7,314 bases of DNA from Arenicellales bacterium (GCA_029287965.1 JARFQC010000159.1:1-7314), one strand, 5' to 3'; positions 1 through 7,052 are shown, counted from the first letter of the stretch. Notes: a model not told the origin generated them from the sequence alone. Numbers and translations: made by a program.

Positions 1-239
1 AGGATGTCACTGACCTTGTCCGGTGTATCGAAAAACTCGATCACCTGGGGCAGATCCAGCGAGATATCCAGCAGCCTGGATGTATGCAGTTCTCCCGAAT
101 CGCCATAGCCTGCCGTGCCCCGGAACACGGTTACGCCGCGCACTTTATAGTCGTCATGCAGCTTATGCATCAGTTCCTTGAGCCGGCCTTCGCCTTCCCG
201 GCAGTATATGCGAACGACAGTAACTTCAGATGTATCCAT
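1..239 (-). CDS. DUF190 family protein, N-terminal 79 residues (partial at window edge)
   Basis: The gene starts at an ATG at 239 and stays open to the left edge, so the C-terminus is missing (family members are roughly 100-120 aa). The visible protein opens with MDTSEVTVVRIYCREGEG and contains the block RGVTVFRGTAGYGDSGELHT followed by LLDISLDLPQVIEFFDT. This 'GVTVxRGxxGxG...H...DLPxVIE' pattern is the DUF190 (PF02641) signature. The family is thought to have a small ferredoxin-like/PII-like fold; its molecular function is not established. A good Shine-Dalgarno (GGGAG, complement of 246-250) lies 6 nt before the ATG and fixes the start; it overlaps the end of the crcB intergenic gap. The gene lies 14 bp after crcB on the same strand, a pairing common for this family, which suggests but does not prove a role connected to fluoride or ion export. 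Confidence 0.88.
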   Translation of the reverse strand, partial: MDTSEVTVVRIYCREGEGRLKELMHKLHDDYKVRGVTVFRGTAGYGDSGELHTSRLLDISLDLPQVIEFFDTPDKVSDI

Positions 240-253
240 GCAGCTCTCCCAGG

Positions 254-628
254 TTAAATCTGCCGCGCGATGACGACGCCCAGCCAGGTGGCCCCGACAC
301 ACAGCACCACGCTCAGCAGTGCATTGAGTATAGCGAGACCGGGCTGCCCTTCCTCGAGCAGATTGAGCGTCTCGATGGAAAATGTCGAGAAGGTCGTGAA
401 GGCGCCTAGCCCGCCCACCAGGATGGCCGCGCGCCAGGTGACATCAAGCGTAATGCGTTCAAGAAAGATGACGAACAGCAGTCCCATCAATAGCGATCCC
501 AGTACATTCACGGCCAGGGTGCCGTAGGGAAATGAACGCCCGAACAGGGCGTACACACCGTTGGACATGCCATAACGCAATACCGCGCCGATAGCGCCCC
601 CCGCAGCGATAGCGAGCACCTGCATCAC
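254..628 (-). CDS. crcB: Fluoride-specific ion channel CrcB/Fluc
   Basis: Small (about 124 aa) inner-membrane protein of the Fluc family, which forms dual-topology dimers that let fluoride leave the cytoplasm. Visible signatures are GGAIGAVLRY (residues 10-19), GTLAVNVLGS (36-45, with the pore Asn41) and GGLGAFTTFSTFS (72-84), carrying the Phe-box residues and the TTFST turn that binds the central sodium ion. Four hydrophobic segments are evident (about 3-28, 36-57, 66-90, 98-121), and the length is normal. Two starts are possible: GTG at 628, overlapping the rarA stop by 4 bp, or ATG at 625, sharing one base with that stop (TGATG). The GGGAG at the complement of 637-641 lies 8 nt from the GTG and 11 nt from the ATG, slightly favouring GTG. 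Either way translation is probably coupled to rarA. There is no space upstream for a fluoride riboswitch, so expression is probably constitutive with the operon. Confidence 0.95.
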   Translation of the reverse strand: MMQVLAIAAGGAIGAVLRYGMSNGVYALFGRSFPYGTLAVNVLGSLLMGLLFVIFLERITLDVTWRAAILVGGLGAFTTFSTFSIETLNLLEEGQPGLAILNALLSVVLCVGATWLGVVIARQI

Positions 629-1947
629 CTGTTCCGCTCCCGGTACTGGCGGTCCAGCTCTTCCAGGTGGGCGAGACGTTCGGCGATTTTCTTCTCCAGT
701 CCGCGATCCACGGGCTGATAGTATCTCACGCCCTGCATGTCATCAGGGAAGTAGTCTTCGCCGGCGGCATAGGCTTCGGGTTCATCATGCGCATAACGGT
801 AGTCGCGCGCGGCACCGAGCTCCTTCATCAGGCGGGTCGGGGCATTGCGCAAATGCATGGGCACGGGATGGGATGGCTGGCGCTTCACGTCGGCCAGCGC
901 CTGCTTCCAGGCCGTGTAGACGGCATTACTTTTCGACGTGCTGGCCAGGTAGGTGACCGCATGCGCCAGTGCCAGCTCCCCTTCCGGGCTGCCCAGCCGC
1001 TCCAGCGTCTGCCAGGCATCCAGTGCTATCTGCAGGGCACGGGGGTCGGCGTTGCCAATGTCCTCGCTGGCCATGCGTACGACGCGCCGGGCGACGTACA
1101 TCGGATCACAGCCGCCATCCAGCATACGTGCCAGCCAGTACAATGCGCCATCCGGGGAAGAACCCCGCACCGACTTGTGCAGCGCCGATATCTGGTCATA
1201 GAAAGCATCTCCACCCTTGTCGAAGCGGCGCAAATGATCGCCGGCCACCAGCTGCAGGCTGCTTTCATCGATGTGGTATTCGCCATCTACCTCCTCGCTG
1301 AGGTCCGCCGCTATCTCGAGCATGTTCAGTGCCCTGCGTGCATCGCCGTCAGCGATACGGGCTAGCAGCTGCAGGGCCTTGTCCGTGATGCTGAGCCTGC
1401 GCTCACCCAGGCCGCGTTCCTTGTCGGACAGGGCGCGCTGCATGACCTTGATCACTGCCGCTTCATCCAGCGACTTGAGGACATAGACACGCAGGCGCGA
1501 CAGCAAGGCGTTGTTGATTTCGAAGGACGGGTTTTCTGTGGTGGCACCGATGAACGCAAAGGTGCCGTCCTCGATATGCGGCAGGAAGCCGTCCTGCTGC
1601 GACTTGTTGAAGCGGTGCACTTCGTCGACGAACAGCAGGGTCGATTCGCCGATCTCCCGGCTGCTCCTGGCCGCTTCAATGACCTCGCGGATATCCTTCA
1701 CCCCGGCATGCACGGCGGACAAGGTGACAAACCGCGCATCGGAGTGCCTGGCGATCAGTCGCGCCAGGGTTGTTTTACCGGTCCCCGGCGGCCCCCAGAG
1801 AACCATTGAATGCGCGTGCCGGGCGGCGATCATCCTGCCGATCGGACGATCGTCCCCAAGCAGGTGCTCCTGGCCAGCGAACTCGCTGACCGAGGCGGGT
1901 CGCATGCGATCTGCCAGCGGTGCATTCATGTTCTCTTCGGCTAGCAT
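625..1947 (-). CDS. rarA: Replication-associated recombination protein A (RarA/MgsA), AAA+ ATPase
   Basis: Clamp-loader-like AAA+ ATPase of the RarA/WRNIP1 family, acting at stalled or damaged replication forks with SSB and recombination proteins. With the 440-aa start, Walker A is GPPGTGKT (52-59), Walker B LLFVDE (104-109) followed by VHRFNKSQQD, sensor 1 GATTENPSF (134-142), the arginine-finger region SR (150-151) and sensor 2 GDARRALN (201-208). The C-terminal tetramerisation region is intact, with SALHKSVRGSSPDGALYW, VARRVVRMASEDIGNADPRA, HLRNAPTRLMKELG and AYAAGEDYFPD, all typical of bacterial RarA. Length is normal. The start is uncertain: ATG 1947 (8 bp after the lolA stop, no clear Shine-Dalgarno) or ATG 1929 (residue 7), preceded closely by purine-rich GAAGAGAAC. 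Family conservation begins only at PLADRMRP, so both fit. It lies between lolA and crcB; the lolA-rarA linkage is standard in gammaproteobacteria. Confidence 0.97.
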   Translation of the reverse strand: MLAEENMNAPLADRMRPASVSEFAGQEHLLGDDRPIGRMIAARHAHSMVLWGPPGTGKTTLARLIARHSDARFVTLSAVHAGVKDIREVIEAARSSREIGESTLLFVDEVHRFNKSQQDGFLPHIEDGTFAFIGATTENPSFEINNALLSRLRVYVLKSLDEAAVIKVMQRALSDKERGLGERRLSITDKALQLLARIADGDARRALNMLEIAADLSEEVDGEYHIDESSLQLVAGDHLRRFDKGGDAFYDQISALHKSVRGSSPDGALYWLARMLDGGCDPMYVARRVVRMASEDIGNADPRALQIALDAWQTLERLGSPEGELALAHAVTYLASTSKSNAVYTAWKQALADVKRQPSHPVPMHLRNAPTRLMKELGAARDYRYAHDEPEAYAAGEDYFPDDMQGVRYYQPVDRGLEKKIAERLAHLEELDRQYRERNR

Positions 1948-1955
1948 CGCTGCGG

Positions 1956-2582
1956 CTATTCCACGATTACGTCGATCCCTGCGGGAGGCGTGAAAGCGAA
2001 TCTTTCCGCCGGGATGTCTATGTTTTCCCGTACCCCGGAGAATTGCATGCGGGTAGTCTGATCAAAGGCATCCTGTAGCTCCAGCACTGCCAGGCGCCCG
2101 TCACGGAAGCCGATGCGTATTTCATTAAAGCCGACATCCGTGTCGCGCGGACGCATCGCCACCCGATCGAGTCCTTCATGCCGGCCAAGGCCCTCTATGC
2201 TGAAATTTGCCTCAAGTTCTCCCTCTCCGGCCAACAGGGCCGCGGGTGTCTGGCTGATTGCATCGGCAGACCTGCGCTGCGTAGCCTGCTCGAGTTCAAC
2301 GTCGTAAATCCATATCGACTCACCCGTGCCGACAATAATCTGTTCGGAGGGACGGGAATATTCCCAGCGAAAGCGGCCGGGCCGCTCGATCCAGAACATA
2401 CCACCGGAACGGTCGATCTCCGCCCCCGTTTCATCCACCACGACCTGCTCGAATTCAGCCGTGTAGCTGCTTGTCTCACTGAAGAAACGTTTCAGATCCT
2501 CGGTGGCATCGGCGAATGCGTTGGTCATACCCAGGGCCAGCCACAAGGCTGTACGGGTGAGTGTGCGACGCAGTCTGGTCAT
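1956..2582 (-). CDS. lolA: Outer-membrane lipoprotein carrier protein LolA
   Basis: Periplasmic chaperone that takes mature lipoproteins from the LolCDE ABC transporter and hands them to LolB at the outer membrane. The 208-aa product has a basic N-terminus, a hydrophobic core (ALWLALGM) and an Ala-Phe-Ala site predicting signal-peptidase I cleavage after residue 24. The mature part shows LolA hallmarks: DLKRFFSETSSYTAEFEQVV, a GMFWIERPGRFRWEY strand pair, the SEQIIVGTGESIWIYDVELEQ stretch and AISQTPAALLAG; the C-terminal RFAFTPPAGIDVI also matches the family. The ATG at 2582 is the only credible start, since an in-frame stop lies seven codons upstream with no alternative initiator between. 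No Shine-Dalgarno is visible before it (sequence ACATCTCTCACTT). The 53-bp gap from ftsK contains a weak imperfect hairpin (GCATG 2612-2616 with CATGC 2624-2628) without a T-run. The order ftsK-lolA-rarA is the usual gammaproteobacterial arrangement. Confidence 0.95.
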   Translation of the reverse strand: MTRLRRTLTRTALWLALGMTNAFADATEDLKRFFSETSSYTAEFEQVVVDETGAEIDRSGGMFWIERPGRFRWEYSRPSEQIIVGTGESIWIYDVELEQATQRRSADAISQTPAALLAGEGELEANFSIEGLGRHEGLDRVAMRPRDTDVGFNEIRIGFRDGRLAVLELQDAFDQTTRMQFSGVRENIDIPAERFAFTPPAGIDVIVE

Positions 2583-2635
2583 AAGTGAGAGATGTCGTTG
2601 TTACAGTGGAGGCATGCCGCCGACATGCACCCCGT

Positions 2636-4930
2636 TCAATCTTCAGGTGGCGGCGGTGCGAGTACTTCACGCTTGCCCGTGCCGTCGGCCGGTGTCACGA
2701 CCCCGGTCATTTCCATGGTCTCGATCATCCTCGCAGCGCGGTTGTAACCGACGCGCAATTTACGCTGCACGGAAGAGATGGATGCACGACGCGACTGGGT
2801 AACGAAGGCGACGGCCTGGTCATACAGCGCATCCTGCTCGGCGTCGCCGCCCTCACCGCCGTACGTGCCGCCATCGCTTTGCGGCTCTTCCAGAACGGTT
2901 TCGTCATACTCCGGCTGGAGAGTGCTGGTTAGCTGCTTGACCACGCGGTGCACTTCATCATCGGAGACGAAGGCACCATGCACGCGCACTGGCACCCCTG
3001 CCCCCGGCGGCAGGAACAGCATGTCACCCTGGCCCAGCAGGCTCTCGGCGCCACCCTGGTCGAGTACCGTTCTCGAATCCACTTTTGACGGCACCTGGAA
3101 GGAGATACGCGACGGGATGTTGGCCTTGATCAAGCCGGTAATGACATCGACGGAAGGCCGCTGCGTTGCCAGCACCAGGTGTATGCCTGCTGCCCTGGCC
3201 TTCTGGGCAATGCGCGCGATGAGTTCTTCCAGCTTCTTGCCGACCACCATCATCAGGTCTGCCAGCTCATCAACGATGATGACGATGTAGGGCAGTTCCT
3301 GCAGTTCCTCCGGTTCGTCACCCGGTGCGGTCAACGGATTCATAACCGGGGTTTTCTGTTTAATCCCCTCCTTGATCTTGCGGTTCAGCCCTGACAGGTT
3401 GCGCACGCCCACGCCGGCCATCAGCTGATAGCGGCGTTCCATTTCCGCAATCGCCCAGCGCAGCGCGTTGGAGGCCTTTTTCATATCGGTAACAACCGGC
3501 GCCAGCAGATGCGGCAGGCCGTCGTACACGGACAGCTCGAGCATTTTCGGATCCACCAGGATCATGCGCACGTCTTTCGGGGTCGACTTGAAAATGATGC
3601 TCAGGATCAGGGCATTGATGCATACCGACTTACCGGAACCGGTGGTACCTGCAATCAGCAGGTGAGGCATGCGGCACAGGTCGGTGACGACTGGCGCACC
3701 GCTGATGTCCTTACCGAGCAGCAGTGCCAGCGGGGTTGTCGTATCTTCGTAGGCACGCGAGGAAATGCCTTCAACAAAGCCTACTGTCTCGCGGTTCTCG
3801 TTTGGTATCTCGATGCCCACGTAGGGCTTGCCGGGAATGTTCTCGACCACACGCACGCTGATCACGGACAGCGAACGGGCCAGGTCGTTGGCCAGGTTGG
3901 CGATCTGGCTGGCCTTGATACCGGGCGCCGGGTCGATCTCGAAACGGGTGATGACCGGTCCGGGCTGCACCTCGACGACCTGCACCTCGATATTGAAGTC
4001 ACGCAGCTTGACCTCCAGCATGCGGGACAGCGTTTCCAGTGCCTCCTTGGAATACGAACCGGTATGCTCCGGCGCCGGGTCCAGCAGGGCCAGGTTCGGC
4101 AGCAGGCTGCTGGATGTCTTGGCAAACATGTCGCTCTGCTTTTCCCGCTCCTTGCGCTGGCTTTGCTCCGGGCGGTTGATCTTCGGTTCTATGCGTACCG
4201 GCTTCTTGCGCTCCATGCTGCGCCGCGCGTTCTTGACCTGCTGGCGACGCTCCTCGACCAGCTTCTGGGTGGCCTTTTTCTGCAGCAGACCGGACAGCAG
4301 CTCTTTTATCCGGTCATACGCCAACAGGGTGTATTTTCCCGTGGTGTCCATCAGCCAGAACCAGGACAGGCCGGTCAACAGCGTGATGCCGGACAGGAAC
4401 ATGGCAAGCAGCAGCAGCGTGGCACCGACCTGGCCAAATGCAGGAGCAAGCATGGAGTTCAGGAAACCGCCCAGGTAGCCGCCGGACAGGTAGGCATCCA
4501 CGGCACCGGGAGCCTCGAAGTGCATCCCGGCAAGACCACTGCCGCCGATCAGGGTGAGGAAAAAGCCACTGATGACGGCTATACGTGTGTGCAGGCCATC
4601 TGGCAGCAGGTTGGCCTTCTGACGATATATCCTCACGACCAGCCACATCAGCATGATCGGAAACAGGTAGGCCATCAGCCCGAACAGGCTCAGGAACAGG
4701 TCGGCGAAATAGGCCCCGGCCGTGCCGCCGAGATTATTCACGCTGCCATTGTCGGCGCTGTGCGACCAGCCGGGATCCTGGGCGGAAAAGCTGATCAGGG
4801 AAATGAACAGGAACAGTGCAATGACACTGAGTATGAACAGCACGACTTCACGCAGCCCCGACTTCACCTTGGGGTGCAGCTCCGGTGCCTTCAGCGGCTG
4901 TTTCTTTTTCTTGCGCCTGGCCTGTGCCAT
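2636..4930 (-). CDS. ftsK: DNA translocase FtsK
   Basis: Septal DNA pump that moves chromosome termini apart and activates XerCD recombination at dif during division. After a Lys/Arg-rich N-terminus come four hydrophobic segments (about 28-49, 74-100, 115-136, 160-193) that anchor it in the inner membrane. A charged linker of only about 80 residues (to about 275) follows, with the motor alpha domain at about 280-400. The beta RecA-like domain has Walker A GTTGSGKS (428-435, Lys434) and Walker B IVIIVDE (549-555, Asp554); the ATQRPSVDVITGLIKANIPS and PSKVDSRTVLDQGGAESLLG blocks are typical. The C-terminal winged-helix gamma domain (about 700-758, SISSVQRKLRVGYNRAARMI) is the KOPS-reading, XerD-activating module. 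At 764 aa it is a short-linker FtsK, far shorter than the roughly 1,300-aa E. coli protein but near other gammaproteobacterial examples. The start codon shares its A with the ald stop (TGATG), and GGAG (complement of 4939-4942) lies 8 nt upstream, so translation is probably coupled to ald. Confidence 0.98.
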   Translation of the reverse strand: MAQARRKKKKQPLKAPELHPKVKSGLREVVLFILSVIALFLFISLISFSAQDPGWSHSADNGSVNNLGGTAGAYFADLFLSLFGLMAYLFPIMLMWLVVRIYRQKANLLPDGLHTRIAVISGFFLTLIGGSGLAGMHFEAPGAVDAYLSGGYLGGFLNSMLAPAFGQVGATLLLLAMFLSGITLLTGLSWFWLMDTTGKYTLLAYDRIKELLSGLLQKKATQKLVEERRQQVKNARRSMERKKPVRIEPKINRPEQSQRKEREKQSDMFAKTSSSLLPNLALLDPAPEHTGSYSKEALETLSRMLEVKLRDFNIEVQVVEVQPGPVITRFEIDPAPGIKASQIANLANDLARSLSVISVRVVENIPGKPYVGIEIPNENRETVGFVEGISSRAYEDTTTPLALLLGKDISGAPVVTDLCRMPHLLIAGTTGSGKSVCINALILSIIFKSTPKDVRMILVDPKMLELSVYDGLPHLLAPVVTDMKKASNALRWAIAEMERRYQLMAGVGVRNLSGLNRKIKEGIKQKTPVMNPLTAPGDEPEELQELPYIVIIVDELADLMMVVGKKLEELIARIAQKARAAGIHLVLATQRPSVDVITGLIKANIPSRISFQVPSKVDSRTVLDQGGAESLLGQGDMLFLPPGAGVPVRVHGAFVSDDEVHRVVKQLTSTLQPEYDETVLEEPQSDGGTYGGEGGDAEQDALYDQAVAFVTQSRRASISSVQRKLRVGYNRAARMIETMEMTGVVTPADGTGKREVLAPPPPED

Positions 4931-6000
4931 CAGGACTGCTCCAGCGATTCAGCAACGGCAGGATGTACCACCTTCCCCTGCTGTATGTTAATGCCCTGTT
5001 GCAGGGCCGGATTGTCGTCGAGCTCGCCGTCCGCCAGCAACATGGCATACGGTGCCACTTCGGCAGACAGGGCCTGTGATGCCGAGCGGGGTACAGCGGC
5101 AGGCATATTGGTCACGGCAAAGTGAGTCACGTTTTCTTCAACATATGTGGGCGCGGTGTAGTCGGTCGGATGGGTGGTTTCGACGCAGCCGCCCTGGTCC
5201 ACCGCGATATCTACTATGGCACTGCCAGGCCGCATGCTTTTGACCATTTCCCGCGAAACGATGTGCGGCGCCCTGGCACCGGGTTTCAGTACAGCCCCGA
5301 TTACCAGGTCAGCATCGGCAATCGCCCGGGCCAGGTCGTCATGGTAGGGATACAGTGCGGTGACGTTGTCACCCAGTGCCCGCATGTGCAGCTGCTTGGC
5401 GCGCTTGCGGTCGAACACGGTGACCAGTGTGCCCAGGTTGCGAGCGAGGATCGCGGCATTGCCACCGGCATTGCCTGCACCGAGAATGACGACATGCCCG
5501 CGATGGGCCGCGGGTAAGCCGCCCAGTAAAATGCCATTACCGCCATGCTGGCGATGCAGCAGAGTCGTGCCAATCTGTACGGCGACACGGCCTGCCACGT
5601 CGCTCATCGGGGCGAGCAAAGGCAGTTCCCCGTCGACCATGACCGTTTCAAACGCCACCGCGGTGAGACCCGTGTTGACCAGGTGTTCAGCCAGCTGGGG
5701 GACGGCAGCAAGATGCAGGTAGGAAAAGAGAATGTGATCCGGCCTGAGCAACGGGTATTCGTCGGCGACCGGTTCCTTGACCTTGACGATCAGTGTAGCA
5801 CCGCCGTACACGGAAGCCGCATCGGCGGCCAGGCTGGCACCGGCCCGGCGGTAATCTTCATCGGAATAGCCGCTGAGGCGTCCGGCGCCCTGCTCCACTG
5901 TAACGCTATGACCGGCCTTGACCAGGTCTGCTACGGCTGAAGGGACGAGTGCGACGCGCCCTTCCATGGGCTTTATCTCCCTGGGAATGCCTACCTTCAT
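4930..6000 (-). CDS. ald: Alanine dehydrogenase (NAD-dependent)
   Basis: Cytosolic enzyme of the alanine dehydrogenase/transhydrogenase family, converting L-alanine, NAD+ and water to pyruvate, ammonium and NADH, or the reverse for ammonium assimilation. The N-terminus MKVGIPREIKPMEGRVAL, Arg15, Lys75 (in KVKEP) and His96 (in SYLHLA) match the substrate-binding and catalytic residues of the M. tuberculosis enzyme; Asp268 in DIAVDQGGC corresponds to its Asp270. The Rossmann loop is GAGNAG (174-179) and strand 2 ends in Asp197, favouring NAD over NADP. The tail AVTNMPAAVPRSAS and GKVVHPAVAESL is also typical. Length 356 aa is slightly short (usual about 370), but both ends are complete. The Rossmann loop differs somewhat from the commoner GGGVVG/GGGVAG form, so this is a divergent member; activity on another amino acid cannot be excluded. 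AGGA lies 6 nt before the ATG. It is first in the minus-strand operon and overlaps ftsK by one base. Confidence 0.92.
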   Translation of the reverse strand: MKVGIPREIKPMEGRVALVPSAVADLVKAGHSVTVEQGAGRLSGYSDEDYRRAGASLAADAASVYGGATLIVKVKEPVADEYPLLRPDHILFSYLHLAAVPQLAEHLVNTGLTAVAFETVMVDGELPLLAPMSDVAGRVAVQIGTTLLHRQHGGNGILLGGLPAAHRGHVVILGAGNAGGNAAILARNLGTLVTVFDRKRAKQLHMRALGDNVTALYPYHDDLARAIADADLVIGAVLKPGARAPHIVSREMVKSMRPGSAIVDIAVDQGGCVETTHPTDYTAPTYVEENVTHFAVTNMPAAVPRSASQALSAEVAPYAMLLADGELDDNPALQQGINIQQGKVVHPAVAESLEQS

Positions 6001-6018
6001 TGCCTGTCCTGGTCCATT

Positions 6019-6047
6019 TTGCCCTGTAAAAACCGATCGCGTAACAT
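6019..6047 (+). promoter_or_regulatory. Candidate sigma70 promoter for trxB
   Basis: The 89-bp divergent gap between ald and trxB contains TTGCCC (6019-6024) and TAACAT (6042-6047) with an exact 17-bp spacer. Each hexamer matches 4 of 6 consensus bases. Transcription would begin near 6054, giving a leader of about 35 nt that contains the trxB ribosome-binding site. The assignment is by inspection only. Confidence 0.4.
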
Positions 6048-6061
6048 ACCATTTTTTTATA
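6043..6061 (-). promoter_or_regulatory. Candidate -10 elements for the ald-ftsK-lolA-rarA-crcB operon
   Basis: Two possible -10 sequences face ald. One is TATAAA (complement of 6056-6061). The other is an extended -10, TGG followed by TATGTT (complement of 6043-6051), which directly overlaps the trxB -10 on the other strand. Neither has a good -35 hexamer at 16-18 bp, so the choice is open. The extended form could work without a -35. Confidence 0.25.
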
Positions 6062-6089
6062 CCTGATTCTGCACTGGAGAGATTGAAAA

Positions 6090-7052
6090 ATGACAGAGAG
6101 CAAACACTGCCGGCTGTTGATTATCGGTTCCGGCCCGGCCGGCTATACAGCTGCTGTCTATGCTGCGCGCGCCAACCTCGAACCGGTCATGGTAACCGGC
6201 CTTGAACAGGGGGGGCAGCTGACCACGACCACCGTCGTCGACAACTGGCCGGGCGATGCGGAAGGCGTGCAGGGCCCCGAACTGATGGACCGCATGCGCC
6301 GCCATGCAGAACGCTTCGGCACCGAGATCATCTTCGACAGCATCAATGCCGTCGATTTCAGCACCCGTCCCCTGCAATTGACCGGTGACAGCGGCAGCTA
6401 TACCTGCGATGCCCTGATCATTGCCACCGGCGCATCGGCGATGTACCTGGGCATGCCTTCCGAAGAAGCCTATAAAGGCCGCGGTGTTTCCGCCTGCGCA
6501 ACCTGCGACGGTTTTTTCTACAAGAACAAGCCGGTCGCGGTTATAGGCGGCGGCAACACGGCCGTGGAAGAAGCCCTGTACCTGTCCAATATCGCTTCGG
6601 AGGTGACCCTCGTACACCGGCGTGACGAACTGCGCGCAGAAGCCATACTTGCCGACGAGATAAAGGAACGGGCGGACAAGGGCAACGTCAACATTGCCTG
6701 GTCACATGTACTCGACGAGGTCCTCGGCGATGACGCCGGCGTCACCGGTGTGCGCCTGAGAAGCACCAAGGACGAGGACGCAACACAGGATATTGACGTA
6801 CACGGTGTCTTCATTGCGATCGGGCATGCCCCCAACACAGGCATTTTCGAAGGCCAGCTCGACATGAAAGGCGGCTATATCACCACGCATTGCGGTGATG
6901 AAGGCAACCTGACCGCGACCAGCGTCGCCGGTGTGTTTGCCGCGGGTGACGTCATGGACCACGTGTATCGCCAGGCCGTTACATCGGCCGGCACCGGCTG
7001 CATGGCCGCACTGGATGCGGAGCGCTACCTGGCCGGCCTGAAAAACGCCTGA
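6090..7052 (+). CDS. trxB: Thioredoxin reductase (NADPH), low-molecular-weight bacterial type
   Basis: FAD enzyme that uses NADPH to reduce thioredoxin, maintaining cytosolic thiols and supplying electrons to ribonucleotide reductase and peroxiredoxins. The 320-aa protein has the normal length and domain order. The FAD dinucleotide fold is GSGPAGYTAA (13-22), followed by GGQLTTTTVVDNWPG. The NADPH domain holds the redox-active CATC (Cys136, Cys139, then Asp140), the GGGNTAVEEAL loop (153-163) and HRRDELRAE (176-184), whose His-Arg-Arg binds the NADPH 2'-phosphate. GVFAAGDV (281-288) closes the second FAD half-domain, followed by the QAVTSAGTGCMAAL helix. GGAGA (6076-6080) lies 9 nt before the ATG and supports this start. 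The gene is transcribed divergently from ald-ftsK, preserving the trxB/ftsK linkage known from E. coli, and is followed after 16 bp by a co-directional Smr-domain gene. All key residues are present. Confidence 0.98.
   Translation: MTESKHCRLLIIGSGPAGYTAAVYAARANLEPVMVTGLEQGGQLTTTTVVDNWPGDAEGVQGPELMDRMRRHAERFGTEIIFDSINAVDFSTRPLQLTGDSGSYTCDALIIATGASAMYLGMPSEEAYKGRGVSACATCDGFFYKNKPVAVIGGGNTAVEEALYLSNIASEVTLVHRRDELRAEAILADEIKERADKGNVNIAWSHVLDEVLGDDAGVTGVRLRSTKDEDATQDIDVHGVFIAIGHAPNTGIFEGQLDMKGGYITTHCGDEGNLTATSVAGVFAAGDVMDHVYRQAVTSAGTGCMAALDAERYLAGLKNA

Noticed and set aside
254..640. Fluoride (crcB-motif) riboswitch upstream of crcB
   Set aside because: crcB overlaps rarA, so the upstream sequence is conserved rarA coding sequence with no room for an untranslated aptamer.
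667..1365. A 232-codon plus-strand open frame opposite rarA
   Set aside because: It lies wholly within the conserved RarA coding sequence, resembles no family I know and has no operon context on that strand.
3509..5125. A 538-codon plus-strand open frame opposite ftsK and the end of ald
   Set aside because: It is antisense to two well-recognised, full-length genes, has a Gln/Gly/His/Arg-rich composition typical of antisense translation of GC-rich genes, no recognisable motif and no supporting context.
6051..6061. T-run (6052-6058) as an intrinsic terminator
   Set aside because: No GC-rich stem precedes it on the plus strand, and on the opposite strand the A-run forms part of an AT-rich promoter-like region between divergent genes.
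6057..6617. A 186-codon minus-strand open frame opposite trxB, extending into the promoter gap
   Set aside because: It mirrors the conserved TrxB frame; the translated sequence is shadow-like and would require transcription through the divergent promoter region.
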